From: Elephas maximus indicus
Lineage: Eukaryota > Chordata > Mammalia > Proboscidea > Elephantidae
Length of the DNA: 64,000 bases
Assembly (NCBI RefSeq): GCF_024166365.1
Contig: NC_064842.1
Span: 22,601,001-22,665,000 of the forward strand
Direction: 5' to 3'
Positions 23,988 to 64,000 of this stretch are shown one piece after another (the first letter of the stretch is position 1; the number at the start of each line of letters is the position of its first letter). Below the pieces are notes generated by a model. It did not search any database. It was not told where the DNA came from and saw nothing but the letters and a program-made list of their open reading frames with translations. The translations under genes were made by a program, and so were the position numbers.

Positions 23988-24186
23988 ACCCATATAAATA
24001 CCAGATTTAACAGAAAGTTGATCATTCACAAAAACACAATGGAATAGAACAGACACCAGCAACTGTAGAGAGAAAAATATCAGAGAATGAGAACATACAT
24101 CTGTATTTTTAATAATGATACCAGAGACATAAGTAAAGTACATTTTTAAATTACAAGATTTAATTGTATAGCACTGTGCTAATAAA

Positions 24187-24355
24187 AGAGCCCTGGTGGT
24201 GCAGTGGTTAAGAGCTCACGTTGCTAACCAAAAGGTGGGCAGCTCAAATCCACCAACTGCTTCTTGGAAACCTTACAGGGCAGTTCTACTCCATACTATA
24301 GGGTTGCTATGAGTTGGAATTGACTCAGTGGCAAAGGGGTTGGTTTTGGTTTTTA
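24187..24355 (+). repeat. AfroSINE with target duplication
   Basis: A complete copy. TGCTAATAAA occurs just before it (about 24177) and just after it (about 24357), the likely target-site duplication. Confidence 0.95.
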
Positions 24356-24799
24356 TGCTAATAAAAATCTAAATCTCCATGAAATTGATAGTTTTTTAGG
24401 AAAATATAAATTACCAAAATTGACTCAAGTAGAGGCAGAAAATCTTTTAAAAAATTGAAATAATAGAAAAATTCACCAAAAAATTATACTCTCAAAGGGT
24501 TCTAGGTCTAGGCAGTTACGGAAGAAGTCATTCAAACTTTTAAGGAAGAGAATTCCTAAGTTAAATTGTTTCAGAGCAAACAAAATAGAAAGCTCCCCAG
24601 TTCATTAAATGAAGCTAGTACAACACTGTACCAAAACCTGAAATAATTACAAAAAAAAAAAAACTAATTTCATTTCTAGATATTCCAAGATGTTAAAAAG
24701 ACATTAATAAATCAAATCCAGTATTCTGTTTAAAGAACAACTACCAAATAGAATTTATTTCAGAATGCGAAGAGAATTCAATACTAAGGATTTTAATAA

Positions 24800-25050
24800 T
24801 ATAATTTTCCACTTAACAGGGCTGTCTGTTTTATCTGCTAGTTTTTCTTTGTAGCACTTGCCACAATTATGATATATAAATTTTATTTATTTATTTATTT
24901 TTAAGGACATTTTCCCCATTTAGACTATAAGCTCCATGAGGGCAAAAACTGGGTCTATTTTATTCATTGCCCTATCCTCAAGCATCAAACTGTGCCTGGT
25001 ACATAGTAAGCACTTAATAAATATTTATTGAATGAGTGAGTGAATAAATA
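24800..25050 (+). repeat. L2 LINE 3' end
   Basis: AAGCTCCATGAGGGCAAAAAC, TGTGCCTGGTACATAGTAAGC and AATAAATATTTATTGAATGAG are diagnostic of L2 3' ends. Confidence 0.85.
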
Positions 25051-25133
25051 AATTGGGTGAAGGGGGAAACCAAAATGGTTATCTTGACAGATGAAGGCTT
25101 AAGCCACCAACGTTATCTGGAAGTCAGAGAATG

Positions 25134-25328
25134 TTGTTGTTGTTATGTGCCATCTTGACTCATAGTGACCTGTTGGACAGAGTAGAATTGCCCTCTGGGG
25201 TTTCCAAGGTTGTAATCTTTATGGACGCAGACTGTCACATCTTTCTCCCACACAGTGGCTGGTGGGTTTGAACCATTGACCTTTTGGTTAGCAGGTGAGC
25301 GCTTTAACCACTGCACCATCAGGGCTCC
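25134..25328 (-). repeat. AfroSINE, long subfamily
   Basis: It starts TTGTTGTTGTTATGTGCCATC and contains the GTAATCTTTATGGACGCAG..CACATCTTTCTCCC insert; it ends CACCATCAGGGCTCC. Confidence 0.93.
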
Positions 25329-25515
25329 TTATGCCATGACAGGAGTTCGAATTTAATAGACAACGGAGAGCCACCAGAGCTATACTAAGTGATAAAGGGA
25401 CTAAACCAGCCTTGTATGTTAGAGACATTATGTGGGTAGAGGCATGTGGTATGGATTGGAGCAGGATAATATAGGGAGCAGGTTGTGTAAACAGCAACCT
25501 ACTGCAATTGTCTCT

Positions 25516-25655
25516 AACCTGTTGCTGTGGAGTCGATTCCAACTCATAGAGTAGAACTGCCCCCATAGGGTTTCCAAGGAGTAGCTGGTGGATTTGAACT
25601 GCCAACCTTTTGGTTATCAGCTGAAGCTCTTAACTGTTGTGTGACCAGGGCTCCG
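25516..25655 (-). repeat. AfroSINE, internal deletion
   Basis: CTGTTGCTGTGGAGTCGATTC directly joined to CATAGAGTAGAACTGCC, so about 20 bases are missing; the rest is normal. Confidence 0.92.
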
Positions 25656-25694
25656 AAATTGTCTCTAGGCGGATATGATGAAAGCCAAACACCA

Positions 25695-25845
25695 GGAGTC
25701 CTGGTGGTACAATAATTAAGCACTAGGCTACAACTCAAAAGGTCAGCAGTTTCAACCTACCAGCCCCTCTGCCAGAGAAAGATGTGGCGGTTTGCTCCCG
25801 TAAAGATTATAGCCTAGGACTCCCATAGGAAAACCTATGGGGCAG
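25695..25845 (+). repeat. AfroSINE, long subfamily, 3' truncated
   Basis: GGAGTCCTGGTGGTACAATAA, then GAAAGATGTGGCGGTTTGC..; it stops at GAAAACCTATGGGGCAG. Confidence 0.88.
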
Positions 25846-26059
25846 AAATCACAGGTTGGTTGAGATTGGCCATTTGGGGCACCAGGGGTATCTAACAAGG
25901 TTTTCTACTCATATCTGTAACTACCTTCACACCTCCTAAAAGAGCACCCCCCCTTTGTTTTATTTACCCCTTCACTGTGTAACTTATTTATCTCAGGGAA
26001 ACCTGACTCCATATCTAAGCCTAGCAGTGAGCCTGCTAGTTCAAGGTTATTCCAGTCTC

Positions 26060-26700
26060 CTTTGCCAGTGATTACTTTGGAAGGGCACGTGACCCAATTT
26101 GGATCAATGAGACTTGATAAGATATTTGCAAAGGGCTTCAAAAAAAAAAAAAATTTTTTTTTTTTTTTCCGGGAAAGCTCTTTCTCATTCTTCTGAGAGT
26201 TTCTGGATAGAATGCTTGCTCCTGTTCACTGGAAGTTATTATGTGCATATGTGAGATCTGGAATTGCTGCAGTCATCTTGTTAACAGCTGAACATGAAGC
26301 CTACACAAGGAAAGGGGTAGAACCAAAAGAACAGCAGAGATATAAAAGTACAACAATAAGATTATCTAATCTGGAAACTGCCCTATCTGTGAACTCCCAT
26401 TATGTGAGTCAATCTGGGCTGGACATCAAGATGGCTTATTCACATGGCTGAGGGCTGACGGTGGGTGTCAGCTAGTGCTGTTGACTTGACTACCTACAGG
26501 TGACTGATTAAGCATGATGGTCTCACAGTAGTCAAATATTTTGCGTGGTGGCTGGCTTAGTGCAGAGCAAATATCCCACTAGAACCATGGGGAAACAGCA
26601 GGGTGTTTTCTGACCTGGCTTCAGAAGTCATTTCTCTTAGATTCTATTGGCTATTAGTGAGTCATAAGGCTAGCCCAAATTCAAGGGGAAGGTAATTAAA
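26060..26700. repeat. Ancient unclassified mammalian repeats
   Basis: GGGCACGTGACCCAATTTGG and, further on, TATTGGCTATTAGTGAGTC..GCCCAAATTCAAGGGG resemble ancient repeats found throughout placental genomes. An A run followed by a T run lies at 26142-26168. Confidence 0.45.
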
Positions 26701-26869
26701 CTCACCTCTTTGCAAAATGGAATATGCCACGACCTGTTTATTTACTTACTTAAAAAATTATTTTCAATCATTCTGCAGTGCCTGATACTATTTCCTGAGA
26801 AATATTAATAATGATACAGAAAATAAATCTCACAACATGCCTTACAAAATAGTTAAGATACTGGGCCAG

Positions 26870-27012
26870 GTGGATGATCTTGGCCATCAATTTTCTCTTC
26901 TATAAACAGAAATAATAATAGGACATACCTTGCAGGGGTGTCTTGAGTGTTAAGTGAATTAATACATGTAAAGTGCTTAGAAAAATTCCTGGAACATAAT
27001 ATGTGTCAGAAG
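26870..27012 (+). repeat. MIR SINE
   Basis: ACAGAAATAATAATAGGACA, GAATTAATACATGTAAAGTGC and TTCCTGGAACATAATA match the MIR 3' half. Confidence 0.75.
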
Positions 27013-28883
27013 GAGATTGTTAAAAAGAAGTAAAATAGTGCATTTTTTAAAAAAGGCTATTGATTTGGATTTTTAAAAAGTTATACTGTGTGGTAGAAAC
27101 AGGAGATACACTCAAAACAAAATAAAAAGAAATTGTCTAAAATAAAATGAGAAATATACATCAGTCAAATAATAACCAGTAGAAAACTGGTATATAAATA
27201 ACAGTACTAAAAAAAAAAATTTAGAATAACAAACACCAATAAATAAAGAGGGACATTACTCAACAAATAGACAATCTACAAAGAAATGATAAACTTCTGT
27301 TCACTGAAGCACCATGTGTAACAGCAAAAAATGCCCTTCATTAAGAAACTGGATAAATAAAATGTTTTATATTCATGTGATGAAATATTATTAAGTTAAT
27401 AAGATAATTAAGAAAAAGTGATAAATAAAATGAATTAAATTTATGTGATGGAATAGCATTAAGTTAAAAAGATTATAGGTAGACCTTGAAAACACAGTGT
27501 TGAGTCATAAAACAGAAAAATGTTAAAGTAAAATTTTAAAACCATTGTTTGAATATCAATATGAAGCAAAAGATATACTCAGAAGATACATATCAAAATC
27601 ATGACAGTTCTTGGGAATGAGAGTAGCGAAGGCCACTCCATTTCTTATATTTTTATTAGTGGTGTTTTATATCTTTCATATTACAAAGAATATGAAGCAA
27701 GTGCATCAAAATGTTAGCATTTTCTAGTAATGATTCTAATTCCCAGAAAATGACAGTTTCTATAGTTTTGTTAAATAATAACAAACTATCTAAAAAAAAA
27801 ATTTTTTTATCTTCATATTAAAAGTGTTGTTTGCCTTGTAATACTGAAAGTGTAAACATATGGGATAGATGGTTCATTGTTTCCTAAAACCATTACTTTT
27901 TTTTTATTTTGATTTTCCCCCCCTTTATTCGACCTTCTGCATCATCCTTGGTTCATTTTTCATTAAGTATTTCAGTAATTTTTGAATCATCAGTTGATAT
28001 CTGAGATACCAAGAATTCAGTGGGTTTTCCAGAGTGTTTTGATTATAGCTCAATTATTATGCTCTCTCATTCAAATGTTCACATTTTAAATATATATGAG
28101 TCAAATACACAAGCTACAATATAACATAAAGAGTGTTACCAAGAGTTTTCACAGAACCACTGACTCGTCTAAGTGTGGCTTCCCAGGTTCTGGACTTTTG
28201 ACTTCTAGACCATCATTCAATGGTTCTTCTTGATTAGCTGTCATCTGGTTCCAAGTAATAGAAAGGTGAAGACAGGAGACAGAATTGGGTTCAGGTGCAA
28301 TTTTTTTTATTAGTTCCTACTTTTTACCACCACCTATTATATTAAAACAATATGACTTTTTAAGTTGAAAAATGTATGTTATCCATACAGAAAACTTTAA
28401 GAACCTAAATGCAAATAATAAAACATTTTAAATCACCTGTAATTGTGGACATCTCCCACACTGCATACTTTAAAAAACACTTTTGAGATTACATGTCGTG
28501 AAGAGAAAGGAAATTGTAGAGACCTCAAAACAACAAGAGAAACAAGCGGTTATTTTATCTTTAAGTGGTGGGATTAGGAATACTCCTATTTAATTCGCTA
28601 TACTTTGCTATGCTCTCCAAAATTTCTACATGGAAGATATAATCTGGAAGAAATAAAAAAAACTTTCCAACAAAAAGAACATGTAGTAAGTGATCACATG
28701 ATAACTATAAGTTATTTCACCAACCAAACACCAACTGACTCAACAATAAGTAGTCTCACCCTCTATCAGCCAGATACCACAACCAAACTGGCTCAAAGAA
28801 TAGCATAAACTCCCTTTCCCATAATACCCTTCCCAGTAGTTTCCCATGAATCCGAGGTTTCAAACGCCCGCCTCCTCACTCTT

Positions 28884-28932
28884 TATTGGTTATTCACCAT
28901 TGGTCCCGCCCATTTTGTGGCTGTTGATTGGG
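28884..28932 (+). promoter_or_regulatory. FH proximal promoter: three inverted CCAAT boxes and a GC box
   Basis: ATTGG (inverted CCAAT, NF-Y type) occurs at 28885-28889, 28899-28903 and 28927-28931, with an Sp1-type CCGCCC at 28906-28911 between the second and third. There is no TATA box. The last CCAAT box is about 98 bases upstream of the FH start codon, so transcription probably begins in the interval 28960-29010. The motifs are seen directly; factor binding and the start site are inferred. Confidence 0.7.
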
Positions 28933-29028
28933 TAAGAGCGGAGGATCGGCTGGCCGGAAAGATTCTGACAGCTAGCGTGGAGGCGTGGCCACACACACCC
29001 AGAGACCTACCCACGCTAATACGGCGAA

Positions 29029-58787
<29,759 letters not shown>

Positions 58788-58850
58788 TTTAAATATATTT
58801 ATAATAAAAACAATCATGTTGTATAAAATAAAACAGACTCCTTATTTTTC
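58788..58850 (+). terminator. FH 3' UTR with two poly(A) signals
   Basis: AATAAA occurs at 58803-58808 and 58827-58832, 15 and 39 bases after the stop codon, followed by a T-rich stretch (58841-58852) suited to cleavage-stimulation binding. The predicted short 3' UTR is about 60 bases. A third AATAAA at 58976-58981 lies in the duplicated segment and could serve a longer transcript. Confidence 0.75.
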
Positions 58851-58860
58851 TTATACCCAA

Positions 58861-59031
58861 ATGGATAACCTTTTAAAGAAACTGCTATTAAACTTGACTA
58901 TATCTGGCAGAGTAATTTGATCAGTGTGTAAAATCCAAGGACATGCTAAGTCTAATGTGACTTCAGAAAGTATAAAATAAAATAATTAAATTGTATAACA
59001 TTTTTTTTTAAAGTCTCATTTTTCTTTTATG
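58861..59031 (+). pseudogene. Degenerate tandem copy of FH exon 10 3' half and poly(A) region
   Basis: The sequence from ATGGATAACC (58861) repeats that from ATGGATCAACC (58687) about 173-174 bases downstream. Shared blocks include GAAACTGC, AACTTG, GCAGAG, TTTGAT and GACATGCT. The similarity continues past the stop into the AT-rich tail with its AATAAA and ends near TTTTTCTTTTA. About three quarters of positions match by eye. In the exon 10 frame the copy meets TAA at the third codon and has indels, so it is not coding. It retains CCAAGGACATGCT, giving Lys where the functional exon now has Ala. Confidence 0.8.
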
Positions 59032-59886
59032 TTAATTGACTTGTATTATAGTTGAATCTACAGAAAGAACCATGTCAAATTGTAAAGGGTTTTGATTTTT
59101 TCTCCTTGATAGTGTTTAAAGAAAAAACCCCTTAGACGTGAAAAAGCACTTGCTATTTCGTTATTAAATCTTGTATGTAGCCACCTTTTATTTTCCTGTG
59201 ATCTGGGAGAATAATTTGACCAAACACTTGGCCTTCTGAGTGAGGACTTGTGGGTGTGTTTTTAGAAAGTAGGTAAACAAATTAGGACACATATATTCTC
59301 TGTTTTTGTCAGTGTTTTCAGATGTGATGCGTGTGCAATTTGCTTTAAAACAAAGCATATTTTTTTCCCTAAGTCTATTTTGTTAAAGAAAAAAAAAAAA
59401 AAAGATTTTTATTGGAAAAAAAAAATCACAAAATGAAGTAAATTAGATTGCTTAGCAGAGGCTGCAATGCACCAACCAAACTAGCAACCGTTGCAGACTT
59501 GTGGAACAGTATCCCTACCGGGGTGCCCCATGTTTTGCCAGAGCAGGCATCTTCAGTCTGAACAGGCTGTAATTTGAAGGATCGACTAGAGACATAACCA
59601 CTTTTGTAATAAAGATAACAGCTGATCAAGTTCCTAGCCTCAAACAGTCTTTGCACAGCTGTCCCATATATCATACCTTATTATAAGCCATCATGTAATC
59701 CTTTGAGCCGAGACAATCATCTGTGTATGTTTGTGGAGTAAAACAGCATGCTTTATGATGTAATCTTGAATAAAGCTTTTGGAAATCCTTGTTTGGGGCT
59801 ATACTGAAAATCAGTGTACTTCAGTGATTCTCCACTGGGGTCAATTCCCTCCCCTCCCCTCTCCAGCGGCACATTTGGCGATGTCT
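59032..59886. other. FH downstream flank
   Basis: AT-rich sequence with A runs at 59388-59404 and 59417-59426. No gene or repeat family recognised. Confidence 0.6.
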
Positions 59887-60033
59887 GGCACAGTGGTTAA
59901 GAGCTATGGCTGCTACCCAAAAGGCTGGCAGTTCAAATCTACTACCTGCTCCCCGGAAACTGTATGAGACAGTTTTACTCTGTCATATAGGGTCGCTCTG
60001 AGTCAGAATTGACTCGATGGCAAGAGGTTTGGA
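59887..60033 (+). repeat. AfroSINE
   Basis: GGCACAGTGGTTAAGAGCTA to ATTGACTCGATGGCAAGAGG. Confidence 0.93.
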
Positions 60034-60369
60034 GACATTTTTAGTTGTCACATCTGAGGTGCTACTGGCACCTAGTGGGTGGAGGCCAGTTAGGCTGTTA
60101 AATATCCTACAATACACAGGACAGTCCTCCCACAACAAAGAATTTTCCAGCCCAAAGTGTCAATAGTGCCAATCTTGAGAAATCCTGGAGTACTTAAAAC
60201 TAAAAAGTACATCTCCGGATATGCTCCCCACCCAGTTATGCTTCTCTACTTGTGTCTCTTGTATCCTGGAGTTGCAGTGACCTATTAATGGAGGTCATGA
60301 GCTGTCTTAGATGTGAGCATGAACAGGAAAATGTTAATGAAACATTAACCAATCATTGTGCTCATGCAA

Positions 60370-61160
60370 TAAGGAATGACCTCTTTCCAGCAGTGTGTCC
60401 AAAGATTACTGCTGGATAAACATGATGAGGGTCAAGGACTTGCAAAAGTATCAGGTAAATATGTTTAAGGTGGAGACAAAGAACAATCCGTTGATCCCTA
60501 TGAGCAAACGTAGAGAAAAACAAGGGGCTTTCCTGAGTGAAGAGAAATTTCAGAGGAAGAAAGAGGGCTTTGGAATTGATGAGCTGGAACTACCCCCAAC
60601 CCTACACACAGAAGCAGCAGTTCACAGAATGACACCAGCCAAACTGACTTCATTGTTTAGTTTGATGGAAAAAATGTGTGTTCACAAAAGTATGTGAAAA
60701 TTTTTCATACTCATTTTCAAGGTCATGCTCTTAAATAAGACCCTATTTGGGTCTTTTTGTCAACAGCTACAGCAGTAAGAAATCTGGGAGAGACATTCAG
60801 CATTTCTTAAGGCATTATAAAGACAAGATTAAAACTGATAAACTAATAGTTTTTATTAAAAGCGATTTCATTGAATTGGCCATTCAACAACTGGCTATTG
60901 AGCAGTTGACCCAGACCTACCTGAAATCTGGAGTCTAGGAGAAATAGCTGCTGATTATTGTCCCCCCTTTTCATGTCCAGAAGCAAAGCATTGAAATCAT
61001 AAAACACCTGTGTCAAGCCAGGGAGTTGAAGCTCTTAGTATCTTATAATCCTGGAGACAGCTGCTGAGATCTCACCGTGCTCTTCAGGGCTTCCCAAAAA
61101 AGATTGACCTTGGGATACCCAGCCACAGGTCACACAGCTAAGATGGGTACCAAAAGAGCT
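60370..61160 (+). pseudogene. Unidentified decayed coding-like stretch, possible retrocopy
   Basis: Frame 60395-60697 reads a charged, protein-like segment (VKDLQKYQVNMFKV; PLIPMSKRREKQGAF; LTSLFSLMEKMCVHK). After a stop, 60747-60938 reads RDIQHFLRHYKDKIK and FIELAIQQLAIEQLTQTYL. Beyond another stop the same reading style continues (LLIIVPPFHVQKQSIEIIKH, then CQARELKLLVSYNPGDS). The regular amino-acid composition over three consecutive broken frames, without introns, suggests a retroposed mRNA. I do not recognise the parent. No clear poly(A) tail or target duplication was found. Confidence 0.45.
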
Positions 61161-61757
61161 CATTCCATCCCACCTACTGTATCAGCATAAAAAATACCCA
61201 TAAGCCTATGGAATCCAAAGGTAAGAAGCCCTCTTTCTAGAAATAAGGGTTGGAGAAAATGAGATATATTTCCTGTATTGAACCTTGAACTCTAATAGAT
61301 GGGCCTCCTCTTCAAATTTTGGGGTCAAGAGTACTTAATTTTGTCTCGGTAAGGTAAGGAAGGAATTAGAAAGCATGGTTCTGAATGAGAGCTACACATT
61401 TTCGTCAGTAACTCAGGGCTACTCGCCACATTAAGTCATTTAAACAGAGGCAAGAGTTGAAGCTGTGAAAGAGGATGGCCGAGGAAGATGAGAGGTAACC
61501 ATCAAAGGAGACAAATGTGGTCATGGAAGTTAACTCACTCCGTAAGTGGCTCATACTCTGGAAGCTAAGTAAAGAGAGGAAGAAATCTGGTAGACCCACT
61601 GGAGTTAAATTTCACCTCTGCTGTTTAGGATTTACATTCCTGGGCAATATTTTGTCTATAAGCCTATTTCTTTATCCTTAAAATGGAGCTATTGATACAT
61701 TTTTCATATTTATGTTCCTAAGTTCATATGTATATAAAGTTCATATGTATATAAAGT

Positions 61758-61861
61758 ACCCAGCACAATAAAAAAGCCATTTGCCATTGCTGTCGAGTCG
61801 ATTCCAACTCATAGCGACTCTATAGGACAGAGCAGAACTGCCCCATAGACCCAGCACAATA
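61758..61861 (-). repeat. Truncated AfroSINE with perfect 13-bp target duplication
   Basis: Only about 78 bases of the SINE 3' half are present (TGCTGTCGAGTCGATTCC to GAACTGCCCCATAG). ACCCAGCACAATA occurs identically at 61758-61770 and 61849-61861, so this is a 5'-truncated insertion, not an eroded copy. Confidence 0.93.
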
Positions 61862-62113
61862 CCTCCCCTAATTAGCGTTCTCAGTTTCATTGCCTAGAGA
61901 GAAGAGGCAAAACTGCCAAATGCTGAAAAGATTTTAAAAGGGTAAGACAAAGATTAGGTCATTTTTCTTCAAGAAGAGTGTTCAAAAAATATTCGTAATA
62001 TAATTTGTCATACAAACTGGGACACCCTAGAATGAAGAACATGCTAAAATAATTAAAATTGTATAATTAAGAAAATTTTTATGGACCAGAAAAATTGGTT
62101 TTATCACATTGAT

Positions 62114-62268
62114 AAACCCATTGCTTTTGAGTTGATTTCGACTCATAGTGACCCAATAGGACAGGGTAGAGCTGCCCCATAGGATTTCCAAGGAGCAGCT
62201 GGTGGGTTCTAACTGCTGATCTTTTAGTTAGCAGTCAAGCTCTTAACCATTCTACCACCAGGGCTTCT
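62114..62268 (-). repeat. AfroSINE
   Basis: AACCCATTGCTTTTGAGTTG to TCTACCACCAGGGCTTC; complete antisense copy. Confidence 0.93.
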
Positions 62269-62480
62269 ATGTAGACCTATACGTTATACTACTTAAAAGC
62301 TAATTTCAAAAAGAAAATTTTCTCTAAAATAATAACAATGTGTGTACATTAAAAAGCAAAATTAAATTATATTGATTATCTGAACATTAAAAATAACAGA
62401 AGCAGAACAATTACTCTGGGTACATAGTCACATATTTTGATTAGTTTCATAGTATCTGTTTCCAATAAAGTATCTCACCT

Positions 62481-64000
62481 GTCAGTTTGTTGTACTGTGG
62501 TGGCTTGTGTATTGCTGTGATGCTGGAAGTTATGCCAGTGGTATATCAAAGGCCTGCAGGGTCACCCAGGGTGGACAGGTTTTAGTGGAGCTTCCAAACT
62601 AAGACAGACTGGGAAGAAGGACCTGGCAATCTACTGCTGAAAAAAATGGCCCATGAAATCCTTACTCGTAGCAGTGGAGCTTTGCCTGATATAGTGCCAG
62701 AAGATGAGCCCATCAGGTTGGAAGGCATTCAGATATGACTGGGGAAGAGCTGCCTCTTCAAAGTAGAGTTGACCTTAATGACGTGAATGGAGTAAAGCTT
62801 TTGAGACCTTCATTTGATGATGTGGCACAATAGAAAATGAGAAGAACCAGCTGGAAACAGCTGGAACGTGGAATGTATGAAATATGAATCTAGGAAAATT
62901 GGAAGTTGTCAAAATTGAAATGGAACACATAAAGATAGATATCCTAGGCATTAGTGAGCTGAAATAGACTGATATTGGCCATTCTGAATCAGACAATCAT
63001 ATGAGGTACTCTGCCCTGATTGACAAATTGAAGAGGAATGGCATTGTGTTCATTGTAAAAAAGAGCATTTCAAGATCTATCCTGAAGTACGATGCTGTCA
63101 GTGATAGGATAATATCTATAAGCCTACAAGGAAGACCAGTTAATACAACTATTATTCAAAATTTACCCACCAACCACTAAGCCCAAAGATGAAAAAATTG
63201 AAGATTTATACCAACTTCTGCAGTCTGAAATTGATCAAACATGCAATCAAGATGCATTGATAATTACTGGTGATCAGAATGAAAAGTTGGAAACAAAGAA
63301 GGATTGGTAGTTGGAAAATATGGACTTGGTGATAGAAATGATGCCAGAGATTGCATGATAGAATTCTGCAAGACCAATGAGTTCTTCACTGGAAATATCT
63401 TTTTTCGACAGCATAAATGGCAACCTCACTGGAAGGAATACACAGGAATCAAATCGACTACATCCCTGGAAAAAGACAATGCGGAAGCTCAGTTTCATCA
63501 GTAAGAACAAGGCCAGGGGCCAACTGCAGAACAGACCAATCAATTGCTCATATACAAGTTCAAGCCGAAGCTGAAGAAAATTAAAACAAGTCCACTAGAG
63601 CCAAAGTACAACCTTGAGTATATCCTACCTGAATTTAGAGACCATCTGAAGAATAGATTTGACACATTGAATACTAATGACTGAAGACTAGACGAGTTGT
63701 GGGATGACATCAAGGCTATCATACATGAAGAAAGAAGAAGGTCACTAAAAAGACATCAAAGAAAGAAAAGACCAAAATGGATGTCAGAAGAAACTCTGAA
63801 ACTTTTTGTGAAAGTACAGTAGCTAAAGAGAATGGAAAAAATGATGAAGTAAAAGAGGTAAAGAGAAAATTTCAAAGGGTGGCTGGAGAAGACAAACAAA
63901 GTATTATAATGAAATGTGAAAGACCTGGAGTTAGAATACCAAAAGGGAAAAAAATTCTTGGCATTTCTCAAGCTGAAAGAACTGAAGAAAAAATTTAAGC
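62481..64000 (+). mobile_element. RTE (BovB-like) retrotransposon, 5' UTR and endonuclease region, cut by the window edge
   Basis: The 5' UTR (62481 to about 62870) is shared with 3985-4200. The ORF region then reads NLGKLEVVKIEMEHIKIDIL GISE-type sequence, the N-terminal part of an apurinic-like endonuclease, followed by RISSISLQGRP-type and GLGDRND motifs (YGLGDRNDARDCMIEF, 63304 frame) and the post-endonuclease linker (YNLEYILPEFRDHLKNRFD). Stops and frameshifts interrupt the frame several times, so this copy is dead. The reverse transcriptase would lie right of the window. Confidence 0.88.

Larger units (their letters stand above)
11746..28859. other. Intergenic region between divergent KMO and FH promoters
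   Basis: About 17 kb without a recognised gene. The repeats are listed separately. I see nothing recognisable in 15000-15500, 16870-17400, 19600-20000, 20220-21040, 21260-21780, 24360-24790 and 27020-28850, which are AT-rich. Confidence 0.7.

Noticed and set aside
63304-63574. Overlapping open frames near the right edge as separate genes
   Set aside because: They are fragments of the RTE open reading frame in shifted frames.

Overview
The window is nuclear DNA of a placental mammal, almost certainly an afrotherian and most probably an elephant. Two observations support this. Spliced vertebrate genes can be read with intact GT/AG junctions. About forty copies of one lineage-specific tRNA-like SINE (the afrotherian AfroSINE type) are scattered over both strands, together with fragments of a BovB-like RTE retrotransposon whose 3' end resembles the SINE tail. 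There is no operon, no prokaryotic signal, no CRISPR array and no phage.

Two genes are present and they point away from each other. On the minus strand, coding exon 1 of kynurenine 3-monooxygenase (KMO) lies at 11600-11653 with a TATA-type promoter just upstream. The rest of KMO would run leftwards out of the window, and 1-11599 is read as its first intron. On the plus strand the whole fumarate hydratase gene (FH) runs from a CpG-island promoter near 28.9 kb, through ten coding exons (29029-58787), to two AATAAA signals at 58803 and 58827. The spliced CDS is 1527 bp (508 residues plus stop), with no in-frame stop and all phases consistent. The first 42 residues are the mitochondrial targeting segment. 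Met42, the last codon of exon 1, is the likely start of the cytosolic form.

The rest is repeats. The 17 kb between the two promoters holds AfroSINEs, RTE tails, L2/MIR relics, an old LTR and unclassified fossil repeats. FH introns hold an antisense 5'-truncated L1 (36.7-39.6 kb, 12-bp target duplication), three L1 3' ends, MIR copies, a CR1/L3 fossil in intron 7 and a dozen mostly antisense AfroSINEs. Downstream of FH lie an unidentified decayed coding-like stretch (60.4-61.2 kb) and, at the right edge, the 5' UTR and endonuclease region of an RTE element running out of the window.

I found no previously undescribed biological system. The best new-looking observation is a degenerate tandem copy, about 173 bp long, of the end of FH exon 10 plus its poly(A) region, immediately 3' of the functional exon. 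Smaller observations are an RTE element with its 5' end joined directly to its 3' end, a tandem pair of AfroSINEs sharing a target motif, and a SINE nested in a SINE.
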